From the NCBI GenBank assembly GCA_009930275.1, contig RZYP01000119.1:1-6485 (forward strand): DNA of 6,485 nt, given 5' to 3'. Every line of letters begins with the position of its first letter. Positions within the stretch are counted from its first letter, which is position 1. The DNA is from Negativicutes bacterium. Its GTDB lineage: Bacteria > Bacillota_C > Negativicutes > Acidaminococcales > Acidaminococcaceae. This document shows positions 1 to 6,485 of the stretch, one piece after another. The notes under the pieces were generated by a model, which saw nothing but the letters and a program-made list of their open reading frames with translations, was not told the origin of the DNA and ran no database searches. The position numbers were made by a program, and so were the translations under genes.

Positions 1-2863
1 CTAAATCGTCACAGTCAATGAATTCCTTGTATTTTGCAGCGCAAATAGGACATAGCGCAAGATAATTAGCATTTTGTTCTTTTGGTAAATCATCTCGCGA
101 TAGTATTTCTTTTTTCTCGAAATAGTGTTTCCCGTCTCGTTTCCTAAAAGGCATTTCAAGTTTGCATATTTGGCATACCATCTGGTCATTGTCATTAGTG
201 TATTCGTTTCTAAGCCAAGTTATTGGATCAATGGCACTCCTTGTAGTCCGCATACTCCTGAATCTCATCTCGAACTTTTTGTTAGGCGAATCGGCAAAGT
301 TATCATGTAGACGCTCTTGTCTTCTTTGTGGATCTTTAACAGTCCTAATGGGGAATGACGGGATATTTTTACTGGCATTCATCTCAGATTTGGATATCAA
401 TCTATCAATTTCCTCTGGATGGTTTTTAATATATTCGAGATGTGGCACAGGTATGTTTATTTCCTCTGCAATTTTGGCTAGAATATTCTTTTTCATTCCC
501 AGAAGGTCGGCCACTTTTTCATTGCGTTCGTAATCGGCTGGAAGGTCATCCAGGCTTAATTCTCCTGGGCAACAAAAAACATCTTGTTCTTTTCCTGGTA
601 GCCACTTTCTATTAATTAATAATTCACCAAAAAACTCAGAAACCTTTATATATGGCTTCCTGTCCTCGAAAGTCTGTCTTGTTGATTCTTCAATTGTTCC
701 TTTAATACAGGATGCATTTGGAATTACAATCTCATTCCATATAAAAAGGCTTTTTTTTACTATTATCGTTGCTAAAGCATTTTCTAGTCCATCTACTTTT
801 ATATCGGGATCAAAGCCTTGTAGACCTCTAGTATGATACCCATGATAAGCACGAATACTGACATGTCCTTTTGTGTTTGCATCTTTTTTTTCAATGCGGA
901 CCTGTTTTTGAACACCAAGTTTTGTGAACATCTCTAATGCTGCATTCTCATAGATTGGACTAACAAACCGTACTTCTGGGTTACCCTCAAAATACATTTC
1001 TAAAGTTTCATCCGCTATATATAATTCATTCGGCTTACAATACTTATTAGAATTATTTGATTGTGATAGTATGAAGGGTGTTTCTTTAAGCTTTCTCCTC
1101 AGTTTATTTTTTTCTTCTATAGAGTCTGTATCATAAGCGTCCATTATACTCTTTATGTCGCGCAAATGCTCATCCTCTTCTGGCAGGTTTTCACTGGATT
1201 GTTTATCATATTTTGAAAGCACATAATCAATAACACCATACACTTGATTGAATTCAGGAATTTTTAAATTATCTTTCAGAAACGCGTAAGCTTCTTCATT
1301 ACTGGCAATTTCGGCTTTAACAGTTGGGGCTTGGTAGTAAAGATGTTTCTTGCCTGGCAAATATGCCAGTGGGTTGTGATTATCGTCAAAGGGCTTAATA
1401 TGAGATCCATCTTGTAGTCGAATAAATGGTTTCTGCTCTAAAGGGACCTCACGCCAATAATAGGTGTGTTTCCATAGAGATTCATTCTTTGATAGTTGTT
1501 TATAGAAGTCTATCATCCACTGATCACTTTGTTCTTTAAAAAAACTTTCATCAACCATCCTTGCAAACTCTTCAGAATCTATTTTTTGAACATCCAACTG
1601 AATATTAAAATAGATTTTTAAATCAAGATTTATACCTCTGTGAATCCATTTCTTTTCTTTCTGGAAAAGCAATTTTCGCTGATCGTATTTAAGTAGACTT
1701 CTCAACCAATCTGTATCAGCCAACAATGCACTTTCAGCTGTGATGTAGGACCCATCATTAGCAGGTATGAAGACACCTTTTCTTAACGTGTTCCGCAACG
1801 AATCAAAAAGAGGATAAAACATACTGTCTATCGGGAAATCTTCTGAATTAATTGGAAGCGCCTCCAAAAATGAGATCGTCAGTAAGCCGAGTTCCTTGAT
1901 TACTGGTAAAATATCTACCAGGAGTTTGGCTGTCTCTCTTACAAGATGCACATTCCATTGATCCACGTCCGGAATAAAGTCACGTGATGGTGTTGTCTTA
2001 TATGGTCCTTGGACGAGGAATCCCAACTTTGTATCTTTTTTAGTTGGAAAAAATACAACCAAAGGGGAATCATTTGATTTGACTATCTTTTCGTTTTTTT
2101 CCTCATCATTTTCAGTTATTTCCATACGGAAACCAACCTCAACCCGCCCTTTCAATGATTCGTCAGACGGCTCTTTTACCGGGCGCTCAAAAACAAGCCA
2201 ATTTTCCTTTTCAACTCGACCGTTATTTTTCCCGATGACAGAAACTTGACGGGCAGGTTCACGAATAACCTCCTCTCGAAGATAGACTCCTTCTGTTGAA
2301 TCTGGTAGCCGGAACTCAATCTTGGAAATCTTTCGTAGGAACAAAAGAGTTCTTGCGTTTAAATTGCGGAGCCGATCGCCAATTTCCTTACAAGCGGTTT
2401 TTGGCGGCACCTTTTCATTATTAAAAGGCAGAACAAATAGTGTGGTAACTGAGTTAGAAATCTGTTTGCGTACTACAGAATAGGGACGTACATAATTTTC
2501 AATTTTGAATCCTTCATCACCGGAATAAATTTCCGGTGTTTCCGTATAAGCGTATACTGACTTAAAACCTATCCCGAATTTACCAATTTGGGTGAAGTCT
2601 TCTGATTTTGTTCCATCACCGACTCCGCATATCCCAATGACATCCTGCTCATTGAAAATGCGGCCATTGTGGGTTACTTCCAGCCTGTTTTCAAACAAGT
2701 GAAAAAGTATATGTGTAGCACCCGCATCCTCTGCATTTTGAAGAAGCTCAAATATAAAATGTGTTCGGTCCGTGTATAATTGTTTCAGAAATGACAAATG
2801 ACGTGTCCCTTCACCGTATTCGCGTATGTTATCTGTTCTAATCTTTTCGTAATCAATAAACAT
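1..2863 (-). CDS. Large sacsin/NO VEIN-type GHKL ATPase, 3' end cut off by the window edge
   Basis: The frame is open from ATG at 2863 to the left edge: 954 complete codons and no stop seen, so the C terminus is missing. I recognise a GHKL (Hsp90/MutL-like) ATPase. The N-box is ELLQNAEDAGA (39-49; E39 likely general base, N43 likely magnesium ligand). VTHNG (63-67) sits at the DxG-motif position, followed by ICGVGDGTK (78-86), and the ATP-lid motif is IGKFGIGFKSVY (93-104). The lid resembles sacsin and plant NO VEIN proteins. A second conserved block, FFPT (271-274) to GPYKTTPSRDF (286-296), fits the S5-like transducer region; R294 may contact the gamma phosphate. Residues about 300-830 are not assignable by eye. 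C897/C900 and C938/C941 form a CX2C-X37-CX2C zinc-finger-like module. No signal peptide or membrane segment is apparent, so it is probably cytoplasmic. The start is well supported: AGGGAG lies five bases upstream, and the ATG overlaps the HEPN-SNF2 gene by 11 bases. By inference this is the switch or sensor subunit of a defence operon. The GHKL assignment is strong; the biological role is not shown. Confidence 0.9.
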   Translation of the reverse strand, partial: MFIDYEKIRTDNIREYGEGTRHLSFLKQLYTDRTHFIFELLQNAEDAGATHILFHLFENRLEVTHNGRIFNEQDVIGICGVGDGTKSEDFTQIGKFGIGFKSVYAYTETPEIYSGDEGFKIENYVRPYSVVRKQISNSVTTLFVLPFNNEKVPPKTACKEIGDRLRNLNARTLLFLRKISKIEFRLPDSTEGVYLREEVIREPARQVSVIGKNNGRVEKENWLVFERPVKEPSDESLKGRVEVGFRMEITENDEEKNEKIVKSNDSPLVVFFPTKKDTKLGFLVQGPYKTTPSRDFIPDVDQWNVHLVRETAKLLVDILPVIKELGLLTISFLEALPINSEDFPIDSMFYPLFDSLRNTLRKGVFIPANDGSYITAESALLADTDWLRSLLKYDQRKLLFQKEKKWIHRGINLDLKIYFNIQLDVQKIDSEEFARMVDESFFKEQSDQWMIDFYKQLSKNESLWKHTYYWREVPLEQKPFIRLQDGSHIKPFDDNHNPLAYLPGKKHLYYQAPTVKAEIASNEEAYAFLKDNLKIPEFNQVYGVIDYVLSKYDKQSSENLPEEDEHLRDIKSIMDAYDTDSIEEKNKLRRKLKETPFILSQSNNSNKYCKPNELYIADETLEMYFEGNPEVRFVSPIYENAALEMFTKLGVQKQVRIEKKDANTKGHVSIRAYHGYHTRGLQGFDPDIKVDGLENALATIIVKKSLFIWNEIVIPNASCIKGTIEESTRQTFEDRKPYIKVSEFFGELLINRKWLPGKEQDVFCCPGELSLDDLPADYERNEKVADLLGMKKNILAKIAEEINIPVPHLEYIKNHPEEIDRLISKSEMNASKNIPSFPIRTVKDPQRRQERLHDNFADSPNKKFEMRFRSMRTTRSAIDPITWLRNEYTNDNDQMVCQICKLEMPFRKRDGKHYFEKKEILSRDDLPKEQNANYLALCPICAAKYKEFIDCDDL

Positions 2864-5800
2864 TGTCACTCCCTCTATGAATAGTTATTTGTCCGTAAGC
2901 TGCTATAGCAGTTACAATATCTGCTCTTTCAACAGCTATCTCCAGTTCCTGAATTCTTCGTGCATAATCCGCATTTGCAGCTGCAATTTGCGATTGTCGC
3001 ATCTTTTGGATTTTATTGTTGGTTGTTTGCATAAGCTGCTCTTGCAGGAGATTTATCCGTGCCCGATGACTTGTAGACAGACTCTCAATACGATACTGTG
3101 CCAACTCGCGGATCGTTTGTTTGTGTTTACTTCTGGCTTCGTTCCACAAAGCATAGTGACGTGTGTCAAGGTCGTTCCATTCTGAATCGTCAAGACTATA
3201 AGATACCATCCCAGAAGAATCGGTTGCTTTTTCCAATAACTGGCCAAGATGCTCGGTAACTAAAGCATTGGTGGCAATAGGCTTTAGTAACAGATCTTCT
3301 TTGATACCATGGAAACGCCATTGATAAATTGCAAATTTATAACACCCTTCAGGTAAATCGTCTGTGATGACAGATAGGTTGGTTATTACTTTTTGTTTCG
3401 TATCTAATAACGATGCCGCCTGTTTGACCAACGGGTGGAGCGGCATAATAAAAGCGGCCTCGGGTTGCTGTATAGCGCAATTAGAATCAAAAGTTATCGT
3501 CAGATGCTGATCTCCGCCTTTTAGCCAGTTCTCCCATTCGCGATATACAGAGTTGTTTTGCCTTGGTATCTTTTGGAAATCTTTTAAAAGCCGCACACGC
3601 GTTTCCTGGTCAATCCTAAGCGTTTTCAGTTGCTTTTCTCCCAGTATAAACTCCTGATCTTTTCCACTGGTACGCTTAAGATAAATGGTAACCAGTCTAT
3701 GTAGTGATTCCGGCGATAACCAAAAGCTGGCAGTTTCTTCAATTTCATGATTCATTTGTTCTTGCGGTAGACGAATTCCGAACAATTCTACCTGTCTCTG
3801 TTCCAGTTCTTCCTGCTCTTGAATAATTCGGATTTTATTGTCTGCCAGTTGCTGTAGCTTAATCTTGCGGTCTACTTCACTTAATTCGTAGTTTTCAGCG
3901 ATATTTTTAATCTCTTGTGTTATTTCCCCCAGTATTTCCTCCCCACATCCAAGGGCGTTGTTAAAAACCCCTATACGCTTCAGACAGCGTTCGTAAATGT
4001 CTGCGTCAACTGTGCCGGGCGTTATTAGATTGATTATTGCCACACTCTCACTTTTTTGACCTTTTCTGTCTATCCGACCAATTCGCTGTTCAATACGCAT
4101 TGGGTTCCATGGAAGATCATAATTTACTATGCAATCACAGAACTGATAATCAAGACCTTCACACCCGATTTCGGAAAACAACAAAAGGTCCAGACAGTCT
4201 TTGTCCTCCCTCTGCTTCTCAAAGCGTGTACGGAGAATAACGCGTTCTTCATCCGGTGTTCCTCCATGAACCAACCCGACTCGTACCCCATCGTTTGCCA
4301 GATGGTTAAAGAGATATCCCAAAGTATGCCGGAAACTGCTGAATAGCATAACTTTATTGTTTGATAGATTTTGTTTGTCACGAATTATCTTTCGCAATGC
4401 TTCTAGCTTGGGATCTTGCGGTTTTAGTGAACGGGCAGCGTCAAGAAGAATCCTGATTTGGGATTGAATTGGATTAATTGCTTCCTCTTCAGGGACATCT
4501 GTATCGTCGGCTTCTTCCCAGTACAATTCGTCTATATGTCTGTTAAGAATATCTTCAAGAAAAGGGGCAAGGCCAAAAAGACAACTAGCTGCCTGTCGCC
4601 GGATGGTAGTCATCATGAACTTCACGTTCACTCCACCATGTATCTGACTGAATATTTCAGTTTGTATTCTTAATAATTCGTCGTGCAATTGCTGTTGTTC
4701 CTTGGTAAAAGGGACTGGTACTGTTTCCGGTTTTCGGACTGTGAAATTTTCAATATCTCTGCGTCTGGTTCTATTTATGATCCCTGCTAAGGTGTGCAAA
4801 CTCTCTGTTTCTGAGATAATCTTAACACGCTCCTCTTGTGTTAATTCTCGTTCCGCAAGTGTAGCCCGAATTCTTGAAAAGTCAGGATTATGTTTGAGTA
4901 TGGCTTGACCCCAAGGAGTACAAGCTGCCTGATCAAGAGCCTCAACAGAAAGCTTTTGCCAGTCAAGTTCTTGGGATCGCATGAGAGATGCTGCTTGATT
5001 AATATATGGATTAGGTGCCACCATATGGCTGAAACTCTCTTGGTCTATGATAAGATCGGGACGTAAAGTATTTAATAGCACAAAAAGGTCGTTACTACCA
5101 AGTTGTATTGGAGTAGCAGTCAGGAAAACAACTGCTTCGGCATGATCACAGAAGAATCTTACAGCTTTATGGGTTAATGTCTCCTGGTTTCTTATATGGT
5201 GCGCTTCATCCACAATAACCAGATCGAAACGTGGCGGCGGGTCAAGATCCAACAAACCTTTCTTTTGTTTATGCTTACCTTCAGTGGTTGACCCAAATAA
5301 TAATGCTTCATCAAAAAGAGAATATGGAAGTATAACCTTTTGGTGTTGTTCTGGCCAAACGCCGTCAAGATCCATTTCGTTGATACAATACCTCAAAGTT
5401 GGTCCATCCAGGTGAGTAAAACGTTCATCAAATCGTTTCATCTCTTTCTGCCATTTTTTCTCTGTAACTAAAGGTCGTGGGCAAATGACCAATACAGAGT
5501 GTATTTCTCTACGTGCCTGTAGTTCTCGAAGGATTAATCCGGCTTCGATTGTTTTTCCTACCCCTACACCGTCTGCAATGAGCAAACGAGGTCGGTCAGA
5601 TCTTATAAAACGTAATACCGGCCTAAACTGATACGGTATGAAGTCAACACGTGCAGAGTTAAGGGAATACAAAGTGGAAAGTCCAGGATAATTAATCTGC
5701 AAAGCGGAAAGATAGGCATGGAATTGATCGGTATGCAAGACCTCTTCATTTACATCACTATTATCCACAGCTTGTAATTGAGATGCATAAAACCTTTGAA

Positions 5801-6446
5801 TAGTGCCATCAATAAAAACATTAAATCGATTCTCTGGTTTTGCTGGTAATGTATCCAATACGGCACCACGGCTTGCTGGATTAGATTTAAGTATAACTAT
5901 CTGTCCGGGCTCAAATTCAATCTCGCTCTTTTTCTTAAGTGGAAATGTCTTAGTTTCCTTCCCCTGTGTGTCTGTTTTGGTATTATTCTCTGACGAAATA
6001 AGAGAAGTCTTTGTCTCCTGTATATCCTGAATCAGTTTGTCTTCTGCCCCAATGACAACTGCAAACCGCTGAAGAGTATCCAAATCCCTGTATATGTCAT
6101 CAATGGGGCACCCTTCAGTATTCGTATGTGCCCAACGATTACGTACAGTTATCATCTCTTTCACAAAATGCCTGGTTTCGAATGTCAACTCTAAATTGTT
6201 CGCGATTTGAAACCAGTTTTTGTCAAGAACCCTTAAAAGCCCTGCCAGATCGAGACCGCTTAGTGTTGTGATTTTGTCTTGTTCTAATCGGTTCTTTTGC
6301 TGAAAAGACAACATGTTTACAACCGCTTTGTTCCACCAATCATCAAAAAGAGTGGGCAATATTTTATGCAAAAAAGAGGCAAGCAACTTAGTTATAATAG
6401 TCAGTAACTCTTGGATTCTTCCTTGCATTTTAAATTTTACGTTCAT
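2853..6446 (-). CDS. HEPN (Swt1-type)-SNF2 family helicase/translocase fusion
   Basis: This 1197-residue protein ends in TGA. Residues about 10-136 resemble the Swt1-type HEPN domain, including a WW pair (37-38), DLAGLLRVLDKNW (66-78) and VRNRWAH (101-107). R102 and H107 give the Rx4H motif of HEPN RNases. Residues 175-226 look like a small SH3/Tudor-like barrel, and 265-285 carry the Q-like motif around PYQ (271-273). The SNF2 motor follows: Walker A GVGVGKT (293-299), DEAHH (413-417), TATP (443-446), FSSF (702-705), VHGG (726-729), the EGLDY-to-NYDLPWNP stretch (763-782) and QRIGRIDRKGQ (787-797). All catalytic positions are intact, so it should hydrolyse ATP and move on double-stranded DNA. 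The helicase core resembles the RapA/DrmD branch. Regions 840-890 and 1103-1175 are helical and charged, probably coiled coil. No DNA nuclease domain is seen, so HEPN is the only candidate effector here. The start is uncertain: the frame stays open upstream to the window edge and no strong ribosome site sits at the usual distance. It is co-transcribed with the GHKL gene, whose start lies inside its last codons. Confidence 0.93.
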   Translation of the reverse strand: MNVKFKMQGRIQELLTIITKLLASFLHKILPTLFDDWWNKAVVNMLSFQQKNRLEQDKITTLSGLDLAGLLRVLDKNWFQIANNLELTFETRHFVKEMITVRNRWAHTNTEGCPIDDIYRDLDTLQRFAVVIGAEDKLIQDIQETKTSLISSENNTKTDTQGKETKTFPLKKKSEIEFEPGQIVILKSNPASRGAVLDTLPAKPENRFNVFIDGTIQRFYASQLQAVDNSDVNEEVLHTDQFHAYLSALQINYPGLSTLYSLNSARVDFIPYQFRPVLRFIRSDRPRLLIADGVGVGKTIEAGLILRELQARREIHSVLVICPRPLVTEKKWQKEMKRFDERFTHLDGPTLRYCINEMDLDGVWPEQHQKVILPYSLFDEALLFGSTTEGKHKQKKGLLDLDPPPRFDLVIVDEAHHIRNQETLTHKAVRFFCDHAEAVVFLTATPIQLGSNDLFVLLNTLRPDLIIDQESFSHMVAPNPYINQAASLMRSQELDWQKLSVEALDQAACTPWGQAILKHNPDFSRIRATLAERELTQEERVKIISETESLHTLAGIINRTRRRDIENFTVRKPETVPVPFTKEQQQLHDELLRIQTEIFSQIHGGVNVKFMMTTIRRQAASCLFGLAPFLEDILNRHIDELYWEEADDTDVPEEEAINPIQSQIRILLDAARSLKPQDPKLEALRKIIRDKQNLSNNKVMLFSSFRHTLGYLFNHLANDGVRVGLVHGGTPDEERVILRTRFEKQREDKDCLDLLLFSEIGCEGLDYQFCDCIVNYDLPWNPMRIEQRIGRIDRKGQKSESVAIINLITPGTVDADIYERCLKRIGVFNNALGCGEEILGEITQEIKNIAENYELSEVDRKIKLQQLADNKIRIIQEQEELEQRQVELFGIRLPQEQMNHEIEETASFWLSPESLHRLVTIYLKRTSGKDQEFILGEKQLKTLRIDQETRVRLLKDFQKIPRQNNSVYREWENWLKGGDQHLTITFDSNCAIQQPEAAFIMPLHPLVKQAASLLDTKQKVITNLSVITDDLPEGCYKFAIYQWRFHGIKEDLLLKPIATNALVTEHLGQLLEKATDSSGMVSYSLDDSEWNDLDTRHYALWNEARSKHKQTIRELAQYRIESLSTSHRARINLLQEQLMQTTNNKIQKMRQSQIAAANADYARRIQELEIAVERADIVTAIAAYGQITIHRGSDNVY
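2869..2875 (-). promoter_or_regulatory. Ribosome binding site of the GHKL ATPase gene, inside the SNF2 gene
   Basis: On the minus strand GAGGGAG is followed by five bases (TGACA) and ATG at 2863-2861. This is a near-ideal Shine-Dalgarno match and spacing, and it fixes the start of the downstream gene. It lies in the last codons of the HEPN-SNF2 gene, whose TGA (2855-2853) falls eight bases beyond the first ATG base-triplet's start region. The arrangement predicts translational coupling and matched expression of the two proteins. No promoter or terminator can fit between the two genes. Confidence 0.8.
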
Positions 6447-6476
6447 CTTCTTATATACTTCTTCATTTAGCTCCCT
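6443..6476 (-). promoter_or_regulatory. Possible ribosome site and seven-codon leader ORF before the SNF2 gene
   Basis: On the minus strand AGGGAG (6476-6471), then CTAA, then ATG (6466) opens a seven-codon ORF (MKKYIRR). Its TGA (6445-6443) overlaps the ATG of the HEPN-SNF2 gene as ATGA. The same frame has a TAA directly before this ATG (6469-6467), which could be the stop of an upstream gene ending in ELTGS. Two readings compete. In one, the short ORF hands ribosomes to the main gene by termination-reinitiation. In the other, the main frame, which is open through these 39 bases (GADRELNEEVYKK before M1), is simply coding and the short ORF is chance. The window ends too soon to decide. Confidence 0.25.
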
Positions 6477-6485
6477 GTCAGCTCC

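Noticed and set aside
41..173. Active HNH endonuclease at the end of the GHKL protein
   Set aside because: The cysteine framework fits a treble clef, but the position of the catalytic histidine pair is occupied by lysines, so nuclease activity is not supported.
1..195. Short minus-strand ORF of 64 codons ending in TAG at base 1
   Set aside because: It overlaps the GHKL gene in another frame. The GHKL frame at these bases encodes the CX2C...CX2C module, which is the meaningful reading; the short ORF has no ribosome site or recognisable motif.
162..533. Plus-strand ORF of 123 codons with hydrophobic, membrane-like stretches
   Set aside because: It is antisense to the continuous GHKL reading frame. 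The leucine, serine and phenylalanine richness is what the complement of a lysine/glutamate-rich coding region gives.
751..891. Two runs of eight A on the coding strand (751-758 and 884-891) as possible programmed frameshift sites
   Set aside because: The reading frame continues uninterrupted through both runs with sensible protein sequence. No stem-loop or alternative downstream frame was evident, and such runs are common in lysine-rich AT-leaning genes.
4056..4346. Plus-strand ORF of 96 codons, with similar antisense ORFs at 2877-3185, 4037-4240, 4458-4673, 4702-4908 and 5803-6030
   Set aside because: All lie opposite the intact SNF2 gene, including over its conserved helicase motifs, and show no family signature.
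1..6446. Assignment to DISARM because the SNF2 protein resembles DrmD
   Set aside because: No DrmA helicase, DrmB (DUF1998), DrmC (phospholipase D) or methyltransferase gene is present, and the partner here is a sacsin/NOV-type GHKL ATPase. The similarity is at the level of the SNF2 subfamily only.
1..6485. tRNA or rRNA genes, CRISPR repeats, insertion sequences, integrase or attachment sites
   Set aside because: Nothing resembling these was seen on either strand; the window is filled by two overlapping coding regions.

Overview
The window is a slice of bacterial or archaeal chromosome with moderately AT-leaning composition (roughly 40% GC by eye). It is almost entirely coding, and both genes lie on the minus strand. 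Strong AGGGAG-type ribosome binding sites point to a prokaryote that uses Shine-Dalgarno initiation, but nothing in the sequence fixes the taxon.

In transcription order (right to left) there are three parts. (1) The right edge holds a 39-base segment (6447-6485) with no stop in the frame of the next gene, plus a possible seven-codon leader ORF. (2) Positions 6446-2853 encode a complete 1197-residue protein: an N-terminal Swt1-type HEPN domain with an intact RNase-like Rx4H motif, a small predicted SH3/Tudor-like barrel, a full SNF2-family (superfamily II) ATPase/translocase with every core motif, and a long coiled-coil-rich C-terminal part. (3) Positions 2863-1 encode a very large GHKL-ATPase protein of the sacsin/NO VEIN (NOV) type, with at least 954 residues before it runs off the left edge. 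It has a complete ATP-binding site near its N terminus and a CX2C...CX2C zinc-finger-like module close to the cut end. Its start lies inside the end of the HEPN-SNF2 gene (11-base overlap), with a good ribosome binding site in the upstream gene, so the two are almost certainly co-translated from one operon.

The most plausible reading is a multi-gene anti-phage or anti-plasmid defence locus. A DNA-translocating SNF2 motor carrying a putative RNase domain is paired with a GHKL switch ATPase. Both classes are known separately from defence islands: SNF2 DrmD in class 1 DISARM, GHKL ATPases of MutL/MORC type in restriction-like operons, and HEPN toxins in many abortive systems. The pair does not match any named system I can identify from the window alone. 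No methyltransferase, phospholipase D, DUF1998 protein, PglZ or dedicated DNA nuclease is visible, so the locus may be incomplete at either edge. There are no RNA genes, CRISPR arrays, insertion sequences or intergenic gaps.
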